Of a stretch of 64,000 bases of DNA, positions 1-10,935 are shown piece after piece; position 1 is the first letter of the stretch, and every line of letters starts with the position of its first letter. This DNA comes from Halogeometricum rufum (GTDB lineage: Archaea; Halobacteriota; Halobacteria; Halobacteriales; Haloferacaceae), in NCBI RefSeq assembly GCF_900112175.1, contig NZ_FOYT01000002.1, forward strand, positions 930,001 to 994,000, written 5' to 3'. The notes beneath the pieces were generated by a model, which saw only the letters and a list, made by a program, of their open reading frames with translations, did not search any database and was not told where the DNA came from. The position numbers were made by a program, and so were the translations under genes.

Positions 1-1
1 A

Positions 2-376
2 CAGGGCTCCTCGCGCGAGCACGCGGCCATGTGCCCGCAGTACCTCGGCATCGAGGCCGTGCTGGCGCAGTCGTTCGCCCGCATCCACAAGGCGAACCTG
101 TTCAACTTCGGTATCCTCCCCCTCGCCATCGACGAGGAGACGTACGAGAAGCTCGAACAGGGCGACGACGTCGAAGTCGTCACCGACGTCTCCGAGGCCG
201 TCGAGTCCGGCGAGAGCGAGTTCACCGTCCGCGTGAACGACGACTGGGAGGCCACGGCGACGCTCAACGCCTCCGAACGCGAACGCCGCATCCTCTCTGC
301 CGGCGGCAAGCTCCGACTCACGAAGGAGCAGTACGAGCAAGAGGGCAGTGGCGGCGCGACGCCCGCCGACGACTGA
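2..376 (+). CDS. acn: Aconitate hydratase, C-terminal part (5' truncated by window)
   Basis: This is the C-terminal end of an aconitase, the TCA-cycle enzyme that isomerises citrate and isocitrate with a [4Fe-4S] cluster. The reading frame is open from base 2 and begins inside the conserved swivel-domain motif GSSREHAA. It continues through the family's QSFARIHKANLFNFG segment and ends in an acidic tail. About 124 residues are visible; the cluster-binding domains lie upstream of the window. The ATG at position 29 is internal and is not the start. A T7 run follows the stop by about 20 nt. Confidence 0.93.
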   Translation, partial: QGSSREHAAMCPQYLGIEAVLAQSFARIHKANLFNFGILPLAIDEETYEKLEQGDDVEVVTDVSEAVESGESEFTVRVNDDWEATATLNASERERRILSAGGKLRLTKEQYEQEGSGGATPADD

Positions 377-395
377 GCGACGCACACACTCGACG

Positions 396-402
396 TTTTT
401 TT
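396..402 (+). terminator. Poly-T terminator after aconitase
   Basis: Seven consecutive T residues lie 20 nt after the aconitase stop in otherwise GC-rich DNA. Archaeal RNA polymerase typically stops at U-rich tracts, so this is a plausible transcript end. Confidence 0.5.
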
Positions 403-490
403 CGGACGCGGACCGCCGAGCGACGGCGCCGCGAGCACGTCGGCGACGACGCCGTCGGTCGCACCCACGCCGTGGGGGAGACCACCGGAC

Positions 491-496
491 TTTTGC
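491..496 (+). promoter_or_regulatory. TATA-like box (TTTTGC) for rimI
   Basis: TTTTGC is centred about 28 nt upstream of the GTG at 521. That spacing would place transcription start at or next to the start codon, giving a leaderless mRNA and supporting the GTG start. Confidence 0.4.
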
Positions 497-520
497 GCTC
501 ACCGAACGTACCAGCAGAGA

Positions 521-1060
521 GTGACTGAGGGTGGCGCAGGGCCGGAGCGCGAGACGACCCGAGGCGAGACGGCGGCGGACGACGGGACGGCGGACCCGCC
601 GGCCGGCGTGACCGTTCGGCGCGTCGAGCGCGCCGACCTGCTGGACGTGCTGCGAATCGAGAAGACCTGCTTCACGGAGCCGTGGCCGTACACGGCGTTC
701 GAGTCGTTCCTCGACGAACCGGGCTTTCTCGTCGCCGAACGCGAGGGCGACGTGGTCGGCTACGTCGTCTCGGACGTGATGCCGAACCACGGCCGGGACA
801 TCGGCCACATCAAGGACCTCGCCGTCGCGCCGGACGCCCGGGGGATGGGCGTCGGTCGCCTCCTCCTCCAGCGCGGACTGGTCTCGCTCTCGCTGTCGGG
901 GGCGGCGGTGGTCAAACTGGAGGTCCGCGTCGGCAACGAACCGGCGCTGTCGCTGTACCGCGACGTGGGGTTCGAACCGGCGCGGCGGGTCCCCGCCTAC
1001 TACGCCGACGGCGAGGACGCCCTGCTGATGGTCCTCGACGTGGACGCCTGGCGAAACTGA
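521..1060 (+). CDS. rimI: RimI/Ard1-type N-acetyltransferase (GNAT)
   Basis: This 179-aa GNAT-fold protein transfers acetyl from acetyl-CoA, most likely to protein N-termini (RimI/archaeal Nat family). Residues 1-29 are an acidic extension. The fold starts near V30, with the RimI-type segment CFTEPWPYTAF at 50-60. The acetyl-CoA pyrophosphate loop is RGMGVG at 107-112. VRVGNEPALSLYRDVGF at about 135-151 carries the conserved N-E and Tyr146 of RimI. The start is GTG at 521, supported by a TATA-like box 28 nt upstream. The next gene starts 54 nt downstream on the same strand but is functionally unrelated. The substrate cannot be told from sequence. Confidence 0.88.
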   Translation: MTEGGAGPERETTRGETAADDGTADPPAGVTVRRVERADLLDVLRIEKTCFTEPWPYTAFESFLDEPGFLVAEREGDVVGYVVSDVMPNHGRDIGHIKDLAVAPDARGMGVGRLLLQRGLVSLSLSGAAVVKLEVRVGNEPALSLYRDVGFEPARRVPAYYADGEDALLMVLDVDAWRN

Positions 1061-1114
1061 CGCAGGGGTGGCCCTGCGACAAGGTGATAGCGTTCGGGAC
1101 CACAGTTATCGCCA

Positions 1115-4100
1115 GTGACCGACTCGTACACCGTCTCGGTCGTCGGCACGCTCCCCGGACGGTTCGACGTCGCGAGATTCGAGGCGGCGTTCGACGGGAC
1201 GACGCTCAGGTGGAACGTTCCGCCGGACGCCGCGCCCTCGTCGCACGCGGCCGTCGACTGCGTCGTCGCCACCGCGACTGCCGTCAGCGACGGCGGGTTC
1301 GACCCGGCGAGCGTGGCCGCGCCCGTGGTGCTCGTCGGCGACGAGACGGACGACATCGCCGAGATAGCCCTCTCGACGGACGTCGTCGACTACCTCGCCG
1401 TGCAGGGGTCGGCGGCGGAGGCGACGTGGCTGGCACGTCGCGTCGAGGCGGCGGCGGACTCCTACCGGACGGACAGAGAGCGCGCCCAACTCGACAGACA
1501 GCAGCGAGCGCTCTCGGACCTCGGCGCGTTCGCGCTCTCCGGCCCCGCCCGCGAGGAGGTGTTCGCCGAGACGGTGGACTGCGTCGCCGAGACGCTCGAC
1601 GCCGACCGAGTCGCCCTCCTTCGCTACCGGTCGGACGACCGCGACCTGTCGATGGTCGCCGCCGACGGGTGGCCGCAGTCGTACGTCGGCGGCGTCGCCG
1701 TCGGACTCGACTCCGGACCGGGGCGGGCGCTCACCGGCGGAGAACCGGTCGTGCAGAACGACCTCTCCGGGCGGACGACGACGCTGACCGCACACCTCGA
1801 CGCGGGCAGCGAGTTGAGCGTCGTCGTGGGCGGGGCCACCGAACCGTGGGGCGTCCTGACGGTCCACAGTTCGGCCCCCGGCGCCTTCGACGAGACGGGC
1901 GCGCGGTTCGCGGAGAACGTCGCCGCACTCATCGGCGCCGTCATCGAACGCGAGACGCTGCGGACGACGCTCGAAGAGGTGTTCAGCCGCGTCGACCAGG
2001 GGATGCTGGGCCTCGACGCTAACTGGCGGGTGACGTACGTGAACCCGGAGGCAGAGCGCCTGCTGGACATGTCCGCCGACGAACTCGTCGGCGAGGACAT
2101 CTGGGACGTGTGGGACGAGGACCACGTGGAACCGTTCCGCGAGCGGTACGAGGAGGCGCGGAAGACCGGCGAGAAGGCGTCGTTCGAGTCGTACTTCCCC
2201 CCGCACGACCGCTGGTACGAGGTGGAGGCGTACCCCTCGCAGGTCGGCCTCTCCGTCTACTTCGACGACGTGACCCAGCGAGCCGAGCGCGAGATGGAGC
2301 TGATGCGGTACGAACGCATGGTCGAGGCGGCGGACGACGGCGTCTACGCGCTGGACGCCGACCAGCGCTTCCTGCAGGTCAACGAGGCGTTCGCGGAGAT
2401 GTTCGGCCGCGAGCAGTCGGACCTCATCGGGAGCCACGTGTCGGAACTCATCGACGACGACGTGGTGGCCGAGAGCGCGCGCCTCCGCGAGGAAGCCGCA
2501 CGGACGGGCGAGTCGCGGCGGCAGGAGTTCCCCAGCGAACTCCCGAACGGCGAGGAGGTGTGGATAGAGTCCCAGTTCTCGGCGCTCGTCGACGAGGAGG
2601 CGGACCAACTCGTCGGCACCGTGGGCGTCGTCCGCGACGTGACCGAACGCCGGCACCGCGAGCGGTCGCTCACGGTACTCAACGAGTGGACGCGCGAGAT
2701 GGCGCAGGCCGGCGACGCCGAGTCCGTCGTCGAGCGGACCGTCGCGGGCTGTCACGAACTGTTCGACCCCTGCCGCGCGGCCTTCTTCGACTACGACGCG
2801 GCGACGCGAACCCTCGAACGTCACGCCGAGTCCGACGCCGTCGGCGACGACGAGTCGGTCCCCCCGGGCGAGGACCCCTGCTGGGTCGCCTTCGCCGAGG
2901 AGCGAACGGTCGTCGACGAGGCGGACGGCGAACGCGTCCAGTTCGCGCCCGTCGGTCGGTACGGCGTCCTCGCCGTCGAACGCCCGTCGGACGCGACGGA
3001 GCGCGAGACGGACCCGGAGATTCTCGACCTGCTGGCGGTGACGATGGGCGAGTTGCTCGGGAGCGTGGACACGAAGGCGGCGCTACAGGACAGAGACCGA
3101 CAGCTCGAACAGCAGAACGAGCGCCTGACGCAGTTGAACCGCATCAACCGGACGGTCAGAGGGGTGACGCGCTCCGTCGTCCACGCGGCGACGACGGAGG
3201 AAGCGATGGCGCGGGCGTGCGAACGGCTGGTCGAAGCCGAGCCCTACCAGTTCGCGTGGCTCTGCGAGTACGCGGAGGAGACGGCCGACGGCGGCGAGAT
3301 GGGAGCGACGCCGACGACGACGGCGGGCGTCGAGGACGGCTACGCGGCCCGCCTCCCGGCCGTCGCGCAAACCTCGCCGTTCCCCGAGTTGCTCGCGCGG
3401 GTCGCCTCCTCGGGACGGCGGGGCGTCGTGGACGACGTGCTGGACGACCCGGCGTGGGAACCGCACCGCCGGGACGCCCTCACGCTTGGCTTTCGGTCCA
3501 TCGCCGTCGTCCCCGCCGGCGAGGACCGCCTGCTCGTCGTCCACGGCACGCGTCCCGACACGTTCGTCGGCGAGGACGGCGACGTCATCGTCGAACTCGG
3601 GGAGACGCTGGGCGCGGTCATCGACCAACTCGGCCGGTCCCAGCCCATCCTCGGCGAGCAACAGACGGAAGTCGAGTTGGAGATTCGCGACGACAGCCAC
3701 TACTTGAACCGGCTCGCGGCGGCGACGGGGGCGGCGGCGACGGTCACCGGCGTCGTGCCGACGACGGACGGGACGTACCGCTCGTTCGTCCGAACCACCG
3801 CCACGCAGGACGTGGCACGCGACGCGCTTCCCGCCGGAGCCGTCGTCCGCGAACTCACCGACGCGGACGACGGCGAACACCTCTACGAGGTGCGGCCGGC
3901 CGACACGAAGCCGTTCGAGACGCTGTACGCCGGCCGCGGCCGCCTGCAGGAGATGCGGGCCGAAGGCGGCGTCTGTACGGTGACGCTGACGATTCCCTCG
4001 GACGTGAGCGTCCGGTCGGTCGTCGAGGCGTTCGCCGCGGCGTACGACGGGACGACGCTGACCGCCCGGCGGACGCAGGCCGAACCGTCGGAGTCGGCGG

Positions 4101-4303
4101 GGACGTTCCGCGCGCGCCTCGACGAGGCGTGGACCGAGCGACAGCGGGAAGCCATCTCGGCGGCGCTCCACGGGGGGCTGTACGACTGGCCGCGCAAGAC
4201 GTCCGTCTCGACGCTCGCGGAGGCGTTCGGCGTCTCCTCGCCGACGTTCCAGTACCACCTCCGCGCGGCAGAGCGGAAGCTGGTCGAACTGACGCTGGAG
4301 TGA
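1115..4303 (+). CDS. Multi-domain PAS/GAF sensor with Bat (bacterio-opsin activator) HTH
   Basis: This 1062-aa soluble sensor-regulator has the architecture of haloarchaeal Bat-like proteins. Approximate order: a degenerate receiver-like N-terminus (1-125) without a convincing phospho-acceptor Asp, GAF (130-285), PAS (290-400), PAS (400-515), GAF (520-655), a coiled-coil linker rich in Gln/Glu, a third GAF (680-845), a Bat-type GAF-like output module (855-990), and a C-terminal HTH_10 helix-turn-helix (about 1006-1057, containing SVSTLAEAFGVSSPTFQYHL). There is no histidine kinase domain and no transmembrane segment. It probably senses a cytoplasmic or redox/light-related cue and binds DNA directly. 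The start is GTG at 1115. A HalOD1 gene follows within about 50 nt. Signal and targets are unknown. Confidence 0.85.
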   Translation: MTDSYTVSVVGTLPGRFDVARFEAAFDGTTLRWNVPPDAAPSSHAAVDCVVATATAVSDGGFDPASVAAPVVLVGDETDDIAEIALSTDVVDYLAVQGSAAEATWLARRVEAAADSYRTDRERAQLDRQQRALSDLGAFALSGPAREEVFAETVDCVAETLDADRVALLRYRSDDRDLSMVAADGWPQSYVGGVAVGLDSGPGRALTGGEPVVQNDLSGRTTTLTAHLDAGSELSVVVGGATEPWGVLTVHSSAPGAFDETGARFAENVAALIGAVIERETLRTTLEEVFSRVDQGMLGLDANWRVTYVNPEAERLLDMSADELVGEDIWDVWDEDHVEPFRERYEEARKTGEKASFESYFPPHDRWYEVEAYPSQVGLSVYFDDVTQRAEREMELMRYERMVEAADDGVYALDADQRFLQVNEAFAEMFGREQSDLIGSHVSELIDDDVVAESARLREEAARTGESRRQEFPSELPNGEEVWIESQFSALVDEEADQLVGTVGVVRDVTERRHRERSLTVLNEWTREMAQAGDAESVVERTVAGCHELFDPCRAAFFDYDAATRTLERHAESDAVGDDESVPPGEDPCWVAFAEERTVVDEADGERVQFAPVGRYGVLAVERPSDATERETDPEILDLLAVTMGELLGSVDTKAALQDRDRQLEQQNERLTQLNRINRTVRGVTRSVVHAATTEEAMARACERLVEAEPYQFAWLCEYAEETADGGEMGATPTTTAGVEDGYAARLPAVAQTSPFPELLARVASSGRRGVVDDVLDDPAWEPHRRDALTLGFRSIAVVPAGEDRLLVVHGTRPDTFVGEDGDVIVELGETLGAVIDQLGRSQPILGEQQTEVELEIRDDSHYLNRLAAATGAAATVTGVVPTTDGTYRSFVRTTATQDVARDALPAGAVVRELTDADDGEHLYEVRPADTKPFETLYAGRGRLQEMRAEGGVCTVTLTIPSDVSVRSVVEAFAAAYDGTTLTARRTQAEPSESAGTFRARLDEAWTERQREAISAALHGGLYDWPRKTSVSTLAEAFGVSSPTFQYHLRAAERKLVELTLE

Positions 4304-4318
4304 CGGCGAGACGACATA

Positions 4319-4330
4319 CTATTCGAATAG
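4319..4330. promoter_or_regulatory. 12-bp perfect palindrome upstream of the HalOD1 gene
   Basis: CTATTCGAATAG is a perfect dyad in the short gap between the sensor gene stop and the HalOD1 gene. It also resembles an AT-rich TATA region, lying about 30 nt before the ATG at 4356. It may be a promoter/operator. About sixteen 12-bp palindromes are expected by chance in a window this size, so only its position and AT-richness make it notable. Confidence 0.3.
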
Positions 4331-4355
4331 AGTGCAACCGGCGGAACAGTCTACC

Positions 4356-4799
4356 ATGATAGAGACGACGACTAATACCCCAGAACAGTTACCGAACATC
4401 CGTCGGCGTGGGGGCCGACGACAGATCATGGACGACGCAACAACGCAAGGGAAGGGGCTGAGCACGCAGGAAGCATCGAAGGTAGTCGTTCAACACGACT
4501 GGGACGGAGAGGACTGTCTGGCCGTCACCATCGCCCGCGCCGCCGCGGAGGCGTGGACGGGCGACTCGGACGACGCCATGACGCTCCCACCGGTCGGTTC
4601 TGTCGTCGACCCCGACGCGCTAGAGAATCTGTTCGCACCGTCGCGCAACCGCGGCCGTGCGGCGACCGACGGCGGCCAACCGACGGAGGAACAGGAGCCG
4701 GCCTCCAGCGTCCGCTTCACCTACGTCGGGTACAACGTCTCCATCTCGGAGAACGGCGTCGTCGTCGTCGAGGACCCCTCGTCGCTGGACGAACTCTAA
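4356..4799 (+). CDS. HalOD1 output-domain protein
   Basis: This is a small acidic soluble protein (147 aa from the ATG at 4356). Its C-terminal part resembles HalOD1, the haloarchaeal output domain found alone or attached to response regulators. The supporting segments are the VVVQHDW segment with a following AVTIARAAAE helix, LPPVGSVVDPDALENLF, and the terminal VRFTYVGYNVSISENGVVVVE beta-hairpin. An in-frame ATG at 4428 (123 aa) and a GTG at 4332 are alternative starts. The N-terminal Thr/Arg-rich stretch before 4428 looks less conserved, so the true start is uncertain. The gene follows the Bat-like sensor by about 50 nt and may be co-regulated with it. A 25-bp tandem repeat begins 21 nt after the stop. 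Confidence 0.7.
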   Translation: MIETTTNTPEQLPNIRRRGGRRQIMDDATTQGKGLSTQEASKVVVQHDWDGEDCLAVTIARAAAEAWTGDSDDAMTLPPVGSVVDPDALENLFAPSRNRGRAATDGGQPTEEQEPASSVRFTYVGYNVSISENGVVVVEDPSSLDEL

Positions 4800-4819
4800 A
4801 CGGGCGTCTACGGCCGCTT

Positions 4820-4944
4820 CCGGGCACCCCGTAGGACCCCCTCTCCGGGCACCACTCTCTGCAGCACTTCCGGGCACCACTCTCTGCAGCACTTCCGGGC
4901 ACCACCGCTGCATCTCTCTTCTGGCACCACCGCCGGACGCCGAC
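4820..4944. repeat. Tandem array of five 25-bp units in exact register
   Basis: Units lie at 4820-4844, 4845-4869, 4870-4894, 4895-4919 and 4920-4944. Units 2 and 3 are identical, beginning CCGGGCACCACTCTCTG and continuing CAGCACTT. Unit 1 shares the first nine or ten bases, unit 4 shares the first eleven and ends in CTCTCT, and unit 5 begins TCTGGCACCAC. The array occupies most of the gap between the HalOD1 stop and the next gene. It has no spacers, so it is not CRISPR. The minus strand reads as a Cys/Arg-rich repeat peptide, which I regard as an artefact. Confidence 0.9.
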
Positions 4945-5002
4945 GTTCGCGTTCGTCGCGCCGACCGTACGACCCTTGTGTCGCGACAGCCAACGGGCGA
5001 GC

Positions 5003-5440
5003 ATGGGCTACGCCTGTCCCGTCTGTGACGTGCCGCAACAGGACGGAGAGCACCTCGCGAACCACCTCGCGTTCACGGCGATGACCAACGGCGGCGAACA
5101 CGAAGTCTGGCTCGACGAACACGTCCCCGGGTGGGGGTCGTCCGGGCCGGACGACCTGGGCCCGCGCGTGGTCGAGTACGCCGAGGAGACGACGTACGAG
5201 ACGGTGTTCGAGGACACGGTCCACGACCACTCGCACGACCACGCCTTCGACGACGGAACGCTCGACCGGTCGGACGGCCAGCGCGCCGGCGCGAGCCGGC
5301 TCGACGACGAGGCGCGCGCCATCGTGGAGGAGGCGCGGGAGATGACGCGCGAGATGCTGGACGACGGGCGTTCGAACGCCGACGACGCGGGCGCGGACGA
5401 GTCAGACGACGACGAAGCGGACGCCGACGGCGACGCCTGA
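5003..5440 (+). CDS. DUF5810-like protein with N-terminal C2H2-type zinc motif
   Basis: This 145-aa acidic protein appears to be haloarchaea-specific. The N-terminus has C5-x2-C8-x8-H17-x3-H21, the spacing of a C2H2 zinc finger. It is followed by an EVWLDEHVPGWG segment and a short metal-like HDHSHDH run at 74-80. An amphipathic helix (EARAIVEEAREMTREML) and an Asp/Glu-rich tail complete the protein. I recognise it as the DUF5810 family, function unknown. The ATG at 5003 places the zinc motif at the extreme N-terminus. It is adjacent to a DUF5809 gene on the same strand, and the consecutive DUF numbers suggest the pair is often neighbouring. A DNA/RNA- or protein-binding role is only inference. 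Confidence 0.75.
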   Translation: MGYACPVCDVPQQDGEHLANHLAFTAMTNGGEHEVWLDEHVPGWGSSGPDDLGPRVVEYAEETTYETVFEDTVHDHSHDHAFDDGTLDRSDGQRAGASRLDDEARAIVEEAREMTREMLDDGRSNADDAGADESDDDEADADGDA

Positions 5441-5564
5441 CCACGACTTCTTGCGGACGACTGCTCCGGCCGCCCGACCGGTGAGCGGTGGCGACGGGGA
5501 CGGGACGGGAGACCGACCGCCGAGGACCGAAAGGCGTTCGTCCCCCCGCGGGCGACGTAGCCGT

Positions 5565-6101
5565 ATGGAGACAGCGGGGACGCTCGCACCCGAGAGCGAA
5601 CGCGAGGCGCGAGAGGCGTTCGAGGCCGCCGGACCGACGGCCCAACAGGTCGTCCGGGAGGCGGCCCGGGCCATGTCGTTCGACCGCGAGGAGTACCGAG
5701 AGCGCGTGACGGGCGAAGTGGTGGAGACGGCCCGGAACGTGCTGTTCGCCGAACGCCTCGCCGTCCGCGTCGGCACGCGCGAGGAGTTCGACGCGTGGCG
5801 CGAGGACCACCCCGACTACGAGGTGACCGAACTCGGCAGCCCCGACGTGGACCGCGTCGTCTGGCACGCCGCGCCGTTCGCGGACGCCGTCGTCGCCGCG
5901 ACGTTCCAGAACGAACGCGAGGCGGCGGTCGGAACGCTCCGCAGGCAGGCGTTCAGCCGACTCTACCGGCCGCGGTTCGAGGACGGCGAGAGCGACGGCG
6001 CGGAGACGGTCGAAGACGCGGAGAGGCCCGACGGCGCGGCGTCGAACGCGGGGGCCGCCGACGCGGCGACCGACGCGAGTTCGGACGGCGACGACGCCTG
6101 A
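5565..6101 (+). CDS. DUF5809-like haloarchaeal protein
   Basis: This is a 178-aa acidic soluble protein with no membrane segments. The first ~130 residues are an alpha/beta domain: helices with PTAQQVVREAARAM and EVVETARNVLFAERL, then REEFDAWREDHPDYEV and a VDRVVWHAAPFADAVVAATFQNE-type stretch. They resemble the DUF5809 family. The C-terminal ~50 residues are a low-complexity Asp/Ala/Glu tail typical of haloarchaea. The ATG at 5565 is preferred; an upstream in-frame start would add an Arg-rich stretch that does not look coding. Function is unknown. It lies just after DUF5810 and before a Nudix gene on the same strand. Confidence 0.75.
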   Translation: METAGTLAPESEREAREAFEAAGPTAQQVVREAARAMSFDREEYRERVTGEVVETARNVLFAERLAVRVGTREEFDAWREDHPDYEVTELGSPDVDRVVWHAAPFADAVVAATFQNEREAAVGTLRRQAFSRLYRPRFEDGESDGAETVEDAERPDGAASNAGAADAATDASSDGDDA

Positions 6102-6113
6102 CCCGCGGGGAGA

Positions 6114-6120
6114 GTTAAGC
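6114..6120 (+). promoter_or_regulatory. TATA-like box (GTTAAGC) for the Nudix gene
   Basis: GTTAAGC is centred 28 nt before the ATG at 6145, the spacing expected for a leaderless transcript. Confidence 0.45.
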
Positions 6121-6144
6121 GTCGGGCGGCCCGAACGGGAGACG

Positions 6145-6708
6145 ATGAACGGAGACGGACGCCGTCACGAGACGCTACCGGACCCCGAGTGGCCCGTACT
6201 GGAGTCGGCCGTCGAGTACGAGACCGGATGGTTCACCGGCGGGTACGACCTCGTCGAGCAACCGAACGGGAGCACGAAGCGCTACTACTGGGCGGAGTTG
6301 GCAACCGCCGTGGTCGTCGTCGCCGTCGAGGACGGGCAGGTGGTGTTCGTCGAGCAGTACCGACCCACGGTGCGGGAGACGCAACTCGAACTGCCCGCCG
6401 GCATCGTCGAGGGCGGGGAGTCGTACACGCAGGCCGCCGAACGAGAACTCCGCGAGGAGACGGGGTTCGAGGCGACGAGCAGTTCGCTCCTGCAGGAGTT
6501 CTGGTGCTCGACGGGCGTGCTCAGACACCGGCGCGCGTTCGTCTTCGCCGAGGGCCTCGAACCGGTCGGCCGCGACTTGGACGACAACGAGTTCCTCTCG
6601 GTGCGCACCGTCCCCGTCGAGGACGTCGTCGACGTCGCGCGGGCGGCCCCGACGAACGACGCCACCGTCGAGGGCGTCCTCCTCGCCCGCGAGGACGGCC
6701 TGCTCTGA
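6145..6708 (+). CDS. Nudix hydrolase, ADP-ribose pyrophosphatase-like
   Basis: This 187-aa Nudix enzyme probably hydrolyses ADP-ribose or a similar nucleoside diphosphate derivative to AMP and a sugar phosphate. The complete Nudix box spans G86 to F108 and ends RELREETGF. It is preceded by the LELPAG motif common in ADP-ribose pyrophosphatases, and VEQYRP at about 69-74 also fits that subfamily. The N-terminal ~50 residues form the usual dimerisation beta-sheet. A TATA-like box 28 nt upstream supports the ATG at 6145. The rhodanese gene follows by 44 nt with its own promoter. Substrate is inferred from family resemblance only. Confidence 0.85.
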   Translation: MNGDGRRHETLPDPEWPVLESAVEYETGWFTGGYDLVEQPNGSTKRYYWAELATAVVVVAVEDGQVVFVEQYRPTVRETQLELPAGIVEGGESYTQAAERELREETGFEATSSSLLQEFWCSTGVLRHRRAFVFAEGLEPVGRDLDDNEFLSVRTVPVEDVVDVARAAPTNDATVEGVLLAREDGLL

Positions 6709-6722
6709 CCGGCACCCGCACG

Positions 6723-6728
6723 CTTATC
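6723..6728 (+). promoter_or_regulatory. TATA-like box (CTTATC) for the rhodanese gene
   Basis: CTTATC is centred about 27 nt upstream of the ATG at 6753, consistent with a leaderless start. Confidence 0.45.
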
Positions 6729-6752
6729 TCTCGTCGTCCGTTTCTCCCGGGC

Positions 6753-7109
6753 ATGGACGACGAAATCGACCCCTCGGAAGTCGAGTCGTTGCTCGCGGGC
6801 GAGGACCCGCCGCGCGTCGTCGACATCCGATCGCCCGCCGCGTTCGCCCGGGAACACATCCCCGGCAGCGAGAACGTGCCGTTCGCCGAGTTGCCGAATC
6901 GCGTCGAGTCGCTCTCGGGGGCGGACCGAATCGTCACCGTCTGCCCGCACGGGCAGGCGAGCGTCCAGGCCGCCCGCCTCATCAAGTCGTTCGAGGGGAC
7001 GGCGGACGCGCGCGTCGAGAGCATGCGCGGCGGACTGGAGGCGTGGGACGGACCGGTCGAGACAGAAGCGACGGCCGAACCCGACGAGGGGCCCGAAGCG
7101 CCGTTCTGA
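6753..7109 (+). CDS. Single-domain rhodanese
   Basis: This 118-aa rhodanese-like sulfurtransferase has VVDIRSPAAFAREHIPGSENVPF at 22-44, the CH2A motif region. The active-site loop C64-PHGQAS carries the persulfide cysteine, followed by the Val-Gln-Ala-Ala-Arg helix. It probably carries sulfane sulfur for thiolation or sulfide/thiosulfate handling in the cytoplasm. The acidic tail after the fold is not conserved. It has its own TATA-like box and stands apart from the convergent aIF1 gene by about 120 bp. The specific donor and acceptor are unknown. Confidence 0.88.
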   Translation: MDDEIDPSEVESLLAGEDPPRVVDIRSPAAFAREHIPGSENVPFAELPNRVESLSGADRIVTVCPHGQASVQAARLIKSFEGTADARVESMRGGLEAWDGPVETEATAEPDEGPEAPF

Positions 7110-7228
7110 CGGGGGCCGGTCGGAAACGGATGGGTCGGAGGCGACGACCGGGTCGGAACCGACGAACCGGTCGGTCGCGAGCGAGCAAGAGTGAGACGAA
7201 ACCGCTCGGGGCCGGGAGGTGACGGTCG

Positions 7229-10931
<3,703 letters not shown>

Positions 10932-10935
10932 CGGC

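Noticed and set aside
1106-2824. Long open frame on the minus strand opposite the Bat-type sensor
   Set aside because: It is an antisense shadow in very GC-rich DNA with Arg/Val/His-rich, non-acidic composition and no motif; the plus-strand protein has clear domains.
2110-4359. Long plus-strand frame overlapping the Bat-type sensor
   Set aside because: It is an Arg/Gly/Pro-rich out-of-frame shadow of the sensor gene.
4820-4944. CRISPR array
   Set aside because: The repeats are contiguous with no spacers and no cas genes are near.
4717-5004. Cys-rich repetitive peptide encoded on the minus strand across the 25-bp repeats
   Set aside because: The repeating CC/EWCP-type text arises from the DNA repeat (25 nt is not a multiple of 3); it has no start signal and the composition is unlike the proteome.
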